NCBI GenBank assembly: GCA_903908265.1
Contig: CAIVRI010000133.1
Span: forward strand, 1 to 53,251
Origin: an uncultured Pseudomonadota bacterium
Lineage (GTDB): Bacteria; Pseudomonadota; Gammaproteobacteria; Steroidobacterales; Steroidobacteraceae
Direction of reading: 5' to 3'
Length of the DNA stretch: 53,251 nucleotides
The translations under genes and the position numbers were made by a program. Shown in pieces: positions 45,138-53,251 of this stretch; positions within the stretch are counted from its first letter, which is position 1; every line of letters begins with the position of its first letter. Under the pieces are notes generated by a model that had not been told where the DNA came from, ran no database searches, and worked only from the letters and a program-made list of their open reading frames with translations.

Positions 45138-46255
45138 CAGCGCGCCTCCTCAGCAATCGGCATGAGAGTGAGCCGCAAATCCTCACCCACCCGCTTGATA
45201 TCAGCAAAACGAAAATTCCAACGATCACCAATTTCATCGAGCATCGCCAGCGTCGCCAGCGGTGCGCCGTCATGACCCAGCATATGCGGAGCGAGGTACA
45301 GCACAAACTCGTCGACAAGCCCCGCCTCAATGAAACTGCCCGCGAGCCGCGGACCGGCCTCGACCAGCACTTCATTGATCTCGCGCGTGGCCAGATACCG
45401 CAATACGGTAGCGAGGTCTCTGGCATCGGCATCCGGCAAACAGACCACTTCGGCGCCCGCCGCCGTCAGCGCCTTAGATTTCACTGGATCGTCGCTGCCC
45501 GTCACAATCAGGATGGGGCCTTCATCTGCGAACAGTCGCGCGGTCGGCTTTACGATCAAGCGGGGATCCAGGACAACGCGTAAGGGCTGCCGACCAGCCA
45601 GATCAATCGCCGGATCGCGCACGGTCAGGCGGGCATCGTCTCGGTCGACTGTGGATGCACCGGACAGCACGGCAGACGATCGGGCGCGCAGTCGCTGCAC
45701 GTCAGTACGCGCAGGCTCGCCGGTCAGCCACTGACTGCGGCCGTTGGCTAATGCCGTGCGCCCATCGAGGCTTGCTGCCACCTTGACCCGTACATACGGC
45801 AGCCCGGCGCGGTGTCGCTTCAAAAATCCTAGGTTCAGGGATTCTGCAGCGCTTGCCAGCAATCCTGACTCGACGCGTACGCCAGCCGCACGCAACTGCT
45901 CTGCACCAGCGCCGGCAACCTTAGGATTCGGATCCATAACGGCGTAAACCACCCGCTGGATGCCGGCCGTGATCAGCACCTCTGTACACGGACCAGTGCG
46001 GCCTTGATGGGCGCACGGCTCTAGCGTGACATAGGCAGTTGCGCCATGGGCCGCTGCGCCCGCATCGGCTACGGCATGCACTTCAGCATGGGGCTCGCCG
46101 GCCTTACGATGAAAACCGCGCCCAGCGATCACGCCATCTCGGACTAGCACACAGCCCACGCGCGGATTGGGATCGGCGGTATAAAGACCCTCGCGCGCAA
46201 GGCGAATCGCCTCAGCCATATAGCCGTGATCAGCCGCATCGAACAAATGGCTCAC
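45137..46255 (-). CDS. ribD: Bifunctional riboflavin deaminase/reductase
   Basis: RibD deaminates and then reduces the pyrimidine intermediate of riboflavin synthesis. In the 372-residue product the N-terminal deaminase has its zinc site: HAEVHA (H56, E58), C81 and C90 in [11 protein letters not shown]. The C-terminal reductase begins near [17 protein letters not shown] and shows [16 protein letters not shown] and [11 protein letters not shown]. The start is GTG, overlapping the nrdR TGA (GTGA). It is coupled to ribE by a one-base overlap. Confidence 0.97.
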   Translation of the reverse strand: MSHLFDAADHGYMAEAIRLAREGLYTADPNPRVGCVLVRDGVIAGRGFHRKAGEPHAEVHAVADAGAAAHGATAYVTLEPCAHQGRTGPCTEVLITAGIQRVVYAVMDPNPKVAGAGAEQLRAAGVRVESGLLASAAESLNLGFLKRHRAGLPYVRVKVAASLDGRTALANGRSQWLTGEPARTDVQRLRARSSAVLSGASTVDRDDARLTVRDPAIDLAGRQPLRVVLDPRLIVKPTARLFADEGPILIVTGSDDPVKSKALTAAGAEVVCLPDADARDLATVLRYLATREINEVLVEAGPRLAGSFIEAGLVDEFVLYLAPHMLGHDGAPLATLAMLDEIGDRWNFRFADIKRVGEDLRLTLMPIAEEAR

Positions 46256-46773
46256 GGGGTTCCTTTTTTCTCTTCGCTACCGTCGAGAAAAGATAACTGC
46301 ACGCGCTTTGCCGGTTTGGCTGGCGAGCGCTTCAACTTGGCGATCTCGTCATGAAACGCTTGTACGTCCTGAAAACTGCGATACACCGAAGCAAAGCGCA
46401 CATAAGCCACTTCATCCAGATGATGCAATTCCTCCATAACCAATTCGCCGACCAGCCGAGAAGGCACCTCACGCTCACCTAGGGATCTCAGTTTGTGGCC
46501 GATGCGGGCAAGTGCGGCATCAATCGCATCATGAGCAACCGGTCGCTTCTCGAGCGATCGCTGCATGCCAGCACGGAGTTTCGCTTCTGAAAACGGCTCG
46601 CGCGTCTGATCACTCTTGACGACCTGCGGCATGACCAATTCCGCACTCTCGAACGTCGTGAACCGCTCACCACACTCCAAGCACTCACGCCGACGCCGAA
46701 TCTGCTGCCCCTCTGCGGCCAACCGCGAGTCGGTCACTTTCGTTTCGACATGGCCGCAGAAAGGGCAGTACAC
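46252..46773 (-). CDS. nrdR: Transcriptional repressor NrdR
   Basis: NrdR represses ribonucleotide reductase genes by sensing ATP/dATP. The 173-residue product has the N-terminal zinc ribbon (C3, C6, C31, C34: MYCPFCGH and CLECGERF) followed by an ATP-cone domain ([16 protein letters not shown]). It starts with GTG 3 bases after the glyA stop and overlaps ribD by 4 bases; glyA-nrdR-ribD is the standard order. The Lys/Pro-rich tail after residue 145 is variable. Confidence 0.97.
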   Translation of the reverse strand: MYCPFCGHVETKVTDSRLAAEGQQIRRRRECLECGERFTTFESAELVMPQVVKSDQTREPFSEAKLRAGMQRSLEKRPVAHDAIDAALARIGHKLRSLGEREVPSRLVGELVMEELHHLDEVAYVRFASVYRSFQDVQAFHDEIAKLKRSPAKPAKRVQLSFLDGSEEKKGTP

Positions 46774-46776
46774 GGA

Positions 46777-48084
46777 TCAAGCTCGGGCGTATACCGGAAA
46801 GCGACGGCAAATCGCCTCGACTTCCGAACGCACACGCTCGATGACCTCAGTCTCAGCCGTAACCCCGCCCTTACCATCCGGGGTACCCAGATGCGCGCGC
46901 GCAGAGACGTTGTCGAGCAGATCGGCGATCAAATGAGCAAGCAATCGCACCTCAGTTTCCTTAAATCCACGCGTGGTCACCGCGGGCGTGCCAATACGCA
47001 CACCCGAGGTGATCATCGGCGGACGCGGATCATTCGGGACTGCATTCTTATTGACCGTGATATGTGCGCTGCCCAAGGCCGCGTCGGCATCTTTTCCGGT
47101 CACATTCTTAGAGACTAGGTCGAGCAAGAACAAATGATTATCGGTACCGCCGGTAACAATCGAGTAACCGCGCTCAATAAAGGCGGCGACCATCGCTCGG
47201 GCATTGGCAACGACTTGCGCTTGGTAGGTTGTAAATTCCGGCGCCAATGCTTCCTTGAATGCGACCGCTTTGGCGGCAATCACATGCATCAACGGACCAC
47301 CCTGTGTGCCCGGGAAGACCATCGAATTCAACTTCTTAGTAATCTCCTCTCCGGCGGAGGACAGGATCAGACCACCGCGCGGACCGCGCAGCGTCTTGTG
47401 CGTGGTCGAGGTCACTACATGGGCATGCGGCACCGGATTCGGGTACAACCCGGTCGCGCAGAGACCCGCTACATGGGCCATATCGACCATGAAATAGGCG
47501 CCCACTTCATCCGCAATCGCCCGAAACTGCGCCCAGTCGATGACGCGTGAATAGGCGGAGAAACCCGCAACGATCAATTTAGGCTTGTGCTGCCGTGCCA
47601 ACGCGGCAACCTGGTCATAGTCAATCGCACTGCCATTGGGCTTGAGACCGTACTGGACTGCTTGAAAAATCTTGCCGGAAAAATTGACCTTGGCTCCATG
47701 GGTCAAGTGACCGCCGTGATCCAAGCTCATCCCAAGCAACGTATCGCCAGCATTCATTAAAGCAAGGTACACCGCGGCGTTCGCCTGGGAACCGGAGTGG
47801 GGCTGCACATTGGCCCAAGTGGCACCAAATAACTGTTTGGCACGCTCGATCGCCAGACGCTCGGCCACGTCAACATACTCGCAACCACCGTAGTAGCGTT
47901 TGCCCGGATAGCCCTCGGCATACTTGTTCGTCAGCACCGAACCCTGCGCTTCCAGCACCCGTGGGCTGGCGTAGTTTTCGGAGGCGATCAACTCAATGTG
48001 ATCTTCTTGACGCTGCCGCTCGGCAGCAATCGCATCGGCGAGCTCGGGATCAAATGCGGCGATCGTACTCTTCGAATCAAACAT
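46777..48084 (-). CDS. glyA: Serine hydroxymethyltransferase
   Basis: GlyA interconverts serine and glycine and loads one-carbon units onto tetrahydrofolate. The 435-residue PLP enzyme shows [19 protein letters not shown], the substrate motif [14 protein letters not shown], and the PLP lysine K230 in [17 protein letters not shown] at [12 protein letters not shown] was chosen; a TTG seven codons upstream is possible but not family-like. It is the first gene of the glyA-nrdR-ribD-ribE run. It also uses the folate pool fed by FolE2 and by the demethylating flavoenzyme downstream. Confidence 0.98.
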   Translation of the reverse strand: MFDSKSTIAAFDPELADAIAAERQRQEDHIELIASENYASPRVLEAQGSVLTNKYAEGYPGKRYYGGCEYVDVAERLAIERAKQLFGATWANVQPHSGSQANAAVYLALMNAGDTLLGMSLDHGGHLTHGAKVNFSGKIFQAVQYGLKPNGSAIDYDQVAALARQHKPKLIVAGFSAYSRVIDWAQFRAIADEVGAYFMVDMAHVAGLCATGLYPNPVPHAHVVTSTTHKTLRGPRGGLILSSAGEEITKKLNSMVFPGTQGGPLMHVIAAKAVAFKEALAPEFTTYQAQVVANARAMVAAFIERGYSIVTGGTDNHLFLLDLVSKNVTGKDADAALGSAHITVNKNAVPNDPRPPMITSGVRIGTPAVTTRGFKETEVRLLAHLIADLLDNVSARAHLGTPDGKGGVTAETEVIERVRSEVEAICRRFPVYARA

Positions 48085-48112
48085 GGTGCGGCGCGTTCCG
48101 TACAAAGGGGGA

Positions 48113-48131
48113 GCAACCCACCTCGGGTTGC
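48113..48131. repeat. Short inverted repeat in the glyA leader
   Basis: GCAACCC and GGGTTGC form a perfect 7-bp stem with a 5-base loop, between a possible -10 box TAGAAT (48147-48142 on the minus strand; no good -35 partner) and the glyA start. It could be an operator or leader hairpin. No T-run follows. Confidence 0.3.
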
Positions 48132-48179
48132 GCGTGCTCTGATTCTAACGGAACAGCACCCACTCCGGGTCCATCGGAT

Positions 48180-49139
48180 TTAAGCAGCCGGTTCGATAAA
48201 GCTTTTCAAGACACCCGTCCAGGCTAACCCGAGGTTCTCGTGGTTATAACCACCGCCGCCAAGGCCTAACAGGCGTCCGCCACAGTGGGTGTCCGCAAGG
48301 GCCGCCAGACGGGCCGCCGCATGGGCATGGGCCGCCGCCGTAAAACGCAGGTGCGTTAATGGATCGCCCGCGAGACTATCCGCGCCAGCCTGCAGGATGA
48401 TGAATTCTGGCCGGAAAGCGGCGACATGGGCCTCGATACGTGTCCACGCCGGCCAGAACACCTCATCCCCCGAGGACGGCAGAATGGGTATGTTGAGCTT
48501 CGTACCCTGCGCGGCGCCTAATCCGGTCTCGTGCGCCGCCCCGGTACCTGGGAATAGGTAGCGCCCATCCTCATGAATATCGGCAAAACACAGGTCAGGG
48601 TCATTCTCGTAGGCGTAGTACACCCCATCGCCGTGGTGGGCGTCGATGTCGACGTAGGCGATGCGCCGCACCCCAAAACGATGCCGTAGCGCCTCAATCA
48701 CCACCCCAATGTCATTAAAGACACAAAAACCTGCCGCCGCACCCGGAGTCGCGTGATGCAACCCCGCAATGGGGATGAAGGCCCGCTTGGCGCGCCCCTC
48801 CATGATTTCTTCTGTGGCGACGAGTGCCCCGCCCACGACGGCACTGGCCGCTTCGAATACACCCCGGAAAGCGGGCGTATCGCGCACATCTAAAAAGCCC
48901 TGTCCGAGCCCCGAGCGCTGCTCGACCAAGGACACGTAAGCGGATTGATGAAAGGTTTCCAGTTCGTCCCGGCTCGCCTCACGCGGCCGCTGCACACGCA
49001 CTTGCGTATCGAGGCCCAAGTCGCGAAATGCCCGCATAAACGCGCCATAGCGGTCGACACCCCAAGGATGCCCGTCCGGGAAGCCATAACGCCCTAGCGC
49101 TTCACCAGCCACCAACAGCGTGTCGCGGGCCGCTCTCAT
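48180..49139 (-). CDS. Histone deacetylase family (AcuC/HDAC-like) hydrolase
   Basis: A 319-residue zinc amidohydrolase of the arginase/deacetylase fold. The catalytic HH pair is H128-H129 (GLHHATPGAAAGFCVFND), zinc ligands D166 and H168 lie in VDIDAHHGDG, the third ligand is in LQAGADSLAGDP, and the transition-state-stabilising tyrosine is in GGGGYN. Bacterial members remove acyl groups from lysines, acetylpolyamines or acetyl-CoA synthetase; which applies here cannot be seen. It is divergent from ettA with 207 bases between starts and lies upstream of glyA, 95 bases away, on the same strand. Confidence 0.92.
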   Translation of the reverse strand: MRAARDTLLVAGEALGRYGFPDGHPWGVDRYGAFMRAFRDLGLDTQVRVQRPREASRDELETFHQSAYVSLVEQRSGLGQGFLDVRDTPAFRGVFEAASAVVGGALVATEEIMEGRAKRAFIPIAGLHHATPGAAAGFCVFNDIGVVIEALRHRFGVRRIAYVDIDAHHGDGVYYAYENDPDLCFADIHEDGRYLFPGTGAAHETGLGAAQGTKLNIPILPSSGDEVFWPAWTRIEAHVAAFRPEFIILQAGADSLAGDPLTHLRFTAAAHAHAAARLAALADTHCGGRLLGLGGGGYNHENLGLAWTGVLKSFIEPAA

Positions 49140-49346
49140 CGGCGCAGACTAGCATGCTCGTAGCGGCACGATGCGCATTATGCGAGCACTCCAGAGGGCC
49201 TGTGGTGGGCGTGGGTGGCAGGCCCGCGGCAACCGCCGACAGACCGTCACCGCTGCAACCGACATTCCGACAGGTCCCGGCCAAGGCTATACTTCGGTCC
49301 CCGGCGCCCGCTCCCTTTGGGTGCCCCGAACCTCTCGGATGCAGTC

Positions 49347-51014
<1,668 letters not shown>

Positions 51015-51157
51015 GGGGTGACGCCGGCATCGGACGCCTCTCAAACCCCCGCTTCGTAGCGTAACCCTCGGATTATGTTAGAGTCTCTGGGCGCGAACCC
51101 TGACTGACGGCCTCTCATCGAGGGTCGCACCAGGCGATCGACGCACACGGAGTGCGG

Positions 51158-51871
51158 ATGGCGATCCACATCGACTCAAACAGCCTGCTGGTCCATGACC
51201 AGGCCGCCAGCTTTGCGCTGGTCTGTCCGCACTGTGATGTCTTCTCCCATCTGACCGCCGTATCGGTGCCGACGTGGGCGATGCTCGAAGCGACTAAGCC
51301 CTCGCATATCGGCATTGTCTACCGGTGCGACGCCTGCAACGCTCCTATCTTCCTCAAGTTCCCGGTCAAGCTGTACGGCAACCACCGCGTCGAACTGTCG
51401 TCGCTATTCCAAGAAATAGAACGCCCGCGCGAGAAATTTGATCATGCGTTCCTGCCAGAGGGCATCGACGCCCTGTGCCGCGAAGCACTGACCGTCTTTG
51501 CAGTCGGCTGCTGGAATGCATTCGCCTCCCTGTGCCGACGTATTGTACAAGACGTTGCGGTCGACCTCGGTGAACACGGCAAGCTGAAATTATTCGATCA
51601 GCTGAACGATTCACGGGAAATGGCCGAACTCGATCCAGAGACCTTCCATCTCTTGCGGCGCGTCTTACTCGCCGGTGAACAGGGCGCCGCTTCGCGAATG
51701 CCGAACCTGGACGCCGAAACGGCCGGCGTACTGCTCGAAGTACTCAAAGATCTGCTCTATCAGAGCTACGTACGCCGTGGCCGATTACAGCAGGCCATGA
51801 TCGCAAGGCGCCGTTTCACGGAACCGGACTCTATCGCCAACGTCACTGTGCTTAACCGCACGAAGTCCTAG
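51158..51871 (+). CDS. DUF4145 domain protein with zinc ribbon
   Basis: A 237-residue soluble protein. The N-terminus has a zinc ribbon (C23, C26 in LVCPHCDV; C57, C60 in YRCDACNAP), and the rest is helical and matches DUF4145 (LPEGIDALCREALTVFAVGCWNAFASLCRRIVQD, split here as a general pattern of alternating hydrophobics). Members occur alone or in restriction and defence contexts; function is unknown. ATG at 51158 was chosen because GGAG lies 6 bases upstream; a GTG two codons earlier is in frame. It follows ettA by 143 bases and precedes the SIMPL gene by 27. Confidence 0.75.
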   Translation: MAIHIDSNSLLVHDQAASFALVCPHCDVFSHLTAVSVPTWAMLEATKPSHIGIVYRCDACNAPIFLKFPVKLYGNHRVELSSLFQEIERPREKFDHAFLPEGIDALCREALTVFAVGCWNAFASLCRRIVQDVAVDLGEHGKLKLFDQLNDSREMAELDPETFHLLRRVLLAGEQGAASRMPNLDAETAGVLLEVLKDLLYQSYVRRGRLQQAMIARRRFTEPDSIANVTVLNRTKS

Positions 51872-51898
51872 CCACACGCCACCGCCGGGGAGTGTTTG

Positions 51899-52618
51899 AT
51901 GCATCGCATCCTGCTCTTGATATCTTTCTTCTCTTGCTTCGCAGCACAAACCACCCTGGCTGATGAAGCGGCCTCGGTCACTACCAGCGCATCCGCTACC
52001 GAAACAACCCGCCCGACGAAAGCAGCTTTCGACGTCACAATTCTCAACAGCGCCGCTGCAGCAACGACTGTACGAACCGACAGCGCGAAGGTCACCGCGG
52101 CCGTCAAAAGCGCCCTGCTCGCAGCAGGATTGCCGGAGTCGGATCTACGCTCCTCGCAACTGAACATTGGCATTCACTGGGACTACGTCAACAATGAATC
52201 GCGCAAGAATGGCTTCGACGCCTCCAATCGGCTGCACATCGAGACCCGCAATCTTGCCCTTGTAGGCGTTTACCTAGACGCCGCACTGAGCGGCGGCGCA
52301 AGGGAAGTCTCTGCCGTGGCATTCACCGCAGACGACACGGACGCCACGCGCCGGCGTGCGCTGGCACATGCAGTCGCGGCGGCCAAGGACGATGCAAAGG
52401 CCATGGCCGAAGCCGGCGGTACGCGACTTGGCGCCCTAGTTTCACTCTCGACCCAGCCGCTCGGTCAAAATTTCGGTGGGGAAATACAGGTGACCGGTCT
52501 GGCGCGCGCCTTCGGCGGCGCCGCTGCGCCCGCGCCCGCCACGACCGTCATCATCCCCGACATTGAGGTCACCGCAACCGTCTACGGACGTTGGCAGGTG
52601 GTTTCTAGCGCGCACTGA
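51899..52618 (+). CDS. Secreted SIMPL-domain (DUF541) protein
   Basis: A 239-residue protein with a signal peptide (MHRILLLISFFSCFAAQTTLA, likely cut before DEAAS). The mature part is one SIMPL domain: repeated beta-alpha units with DLRSSQLNIGIHWDYVN, NRLHIETRNLALVG, and the typical RRRALAHAVAAAKDDAKAMA helix before AGGTRLGALVSLST. SIMPL proteins are periplasmic or outer-surface oligomers of unclear function, some linked to oxidative stress (E. coli YggE). GGGGAG lies 4 bases before the ATG. It converges with the aminotransferase gene, 5 bases between stops. Confidence 0.88.
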   Translation: MHRILLLISFFSCFAAQTTLADEAASVTTSASATETTRPTKAAFDVTILNSAAAATTVRTDSAKVTAAVKSALLAAGLPESDLRSSQLNIGIHWDYVNNESRKNGFDASNRLHIETRNLALVGVYLDAALSGGAREVSAVAFTADDTDATRRRALAHAVAAAKDDAKAMAEAGGTRLGALVSLSTQPLGQNFGGEIQVTGLARAFGGAAAPAPATTVIIPDIEVTATVYGRWQVVSSAH

Positions 52619-52623
52619 GCATT

Positions 52624-53251
52624 TTAAGCGCCTATGGGTTGTGCAGGCCGCTCGGCCAATGCAATCGACAACGCTGCCAGAAAATGCTCGGTCGCGGCGT
52701 CATCAAAAGTCAGCGGCGGCCGTACCTTGATGATGTTGTTGTCGTGACCTTCCGTGCCCACGAGAATGCGCTGCTCGCGTAGTCGCTCGACCACATACGC
52801 CGTCTGCGCTGTTGCAGGATTGCGCGCGTCGCGATCGTTGACGAATTCGACGCCGAGAAAAAGTCCATGCCCGCGCACATCCCCGATCAACGGGTAGGTC
52901 TGCGCGAGTGCGTGCAATCCGTTGAGAAATTGGCCACCCATGCGCTTGGCATGCCCCATCAGATCTTCGTCTGCGACGATGGAGAGCACTTCGCAACCCA
53001 CTGCGCAGGCGACCGAAGAGCCTCCAAAGGTACTGAAAAATTCCATCCCGTTGGCAAATGCATCGGCAATGGCCCGCGTGGTGACCACTGCACCGATCGG
53101 ATGTCCATTACCCATGGGCTTGCCCAGCACCACCATATCGGGCACCACGCCCTGGCCTTCAAAGCCAAAGAACCAGTCTCCGAGTCGGCCCAAGCCCGTC
53201 TGCACCTCGTCGGCTATACACAAGCCACCTGCGGCGCGAATACGCGCATAG
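52624..53251 (-). CDS. Class III PLP-dependent aminotransferase, C-terminal part
   Basis: Only the last 209 residues are in the window; the gene continues past the right edge, so no start is given. The fragment begins in the cofactor region [20 protein letters not shown] and contains the PLP lysine in [20 protein letters not shown], then [15 protein letters not shown] and [14 protein letters not shown]. The GKPMGNGHP motif resembles AGXT2-type alanine-glyoxylate aminotransferases and ethanolamine-phosphate phospho-lyases rather than ornithine or GABA transaminases. Substrate is not resolved. Confidence 0.93.
   Translation of the reverse strand, partial: YARIRAAGGLCIADEVQTGLGRLGDWFFGFEGQGVVPDMVVLGKPMGNGHPIGAVVTTRAIADAFANGMEFFSTFGGSSVACAVGCEVLSIVADEDLMGHAKRMGGQFLNGLHALAQTYPLIGDVRGHGLFLGVEFVNDRDARNPATAQTAYVVERLREQRILVGTEGHDNNIIKVRPPLTFDDAATEHFLAALSIALAERPAQPIGA

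Overview
This is a compact, GC-rich gammaproteobacterial chromosome segment with no gap over 300 bases between genes. The placement rests on a truA gene overlapping accD with fimV just upstream, on EF-P with its lysine-modifying enzyme EpmA, on parC/parE, on the xseB-ispA-dxs run, and on the glyA-nrdR-ribD-ribE and ribBA-ribH-nusB-thiL arrangements. FimV and a FimX-like degenerate GGDEF/EAL protein suggest a twitching, type IV pilus-bearing bacterium. I cannot name the genus. I saw no tRNA, rRNA, insertion sequence, prophage gene or CRISPR array.

Layout. 1-7272 (minus): start of accD, truA, fimV, a major facilitator permease, aroC and prmB. 7318-10246 (plus): a tight chain of a SCO1-like copper lipoprotein, psd, epmA and a GAF-type free methionine sulfoxide reductase, facing efp. 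10994-13418 (plus): the FimX-like protein and a small cysteine-cluster protein. 13476-20306 (minus): a glycogen-turnover operon, glgP-glgB-glgX. 20474-24630 (minus): parE-parC. 24714-25421 (plus): a vapBC-type toxin-antitoxin pair whose predicted promoter is covered by a perfect 22-bp palindrome. 25426-27880 (minus): rubrerythrin, a strong intrinsic terminator, a large Fe-S/CCG-domain protein and a DUF3501 protein. 28055-31970 (plus): xseB, ispA, dxs and folE2 (isoprenoid and folate precursors).

From 48084 down to 32019 (minus) lie the two halves of the familiar riboflavin operon. glyA-nrdR-ribD-ribE is separated from ribBA-ribH-nusB-thiL by about 8 kb of other genes: a D-Ala-D-Ala dipeptidase fused to the operon by a 4-base overlap with ribE, a TauE/SafE permease, an enolase-superfamily enzyme resembling betaine epimerases, a dimethylglycine-dehydrogenase-like flavoenzyme, a Tat-exported beta-lactamase-fold hydrolase, an acetyltransferase on the other strand, and a SUI1/YciH protein. 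A Ser/Thr protein kinase fused to a cyclic-nucleotide-binding domain follows thiL. 48180-53251 holds a histone-deacetylase-like hydrolase, ettA, a DUF4145 zinc-ribbon protein, a secreted SIMPL-domain protein and the C-terminal part of a class III aminotransferase.

Most genes are housekeeping. The most novel-looking parts are the accessory block inside the riboflavin operon, the rubrerythrin/Fe-S/DUF3501 set, the kinase-CNB fusion, the catalytically degenerate FimX-like receptor and the palindrome-controlled vapBC. I did not find a clear new defence or mobile system, and I say so rather than force one.
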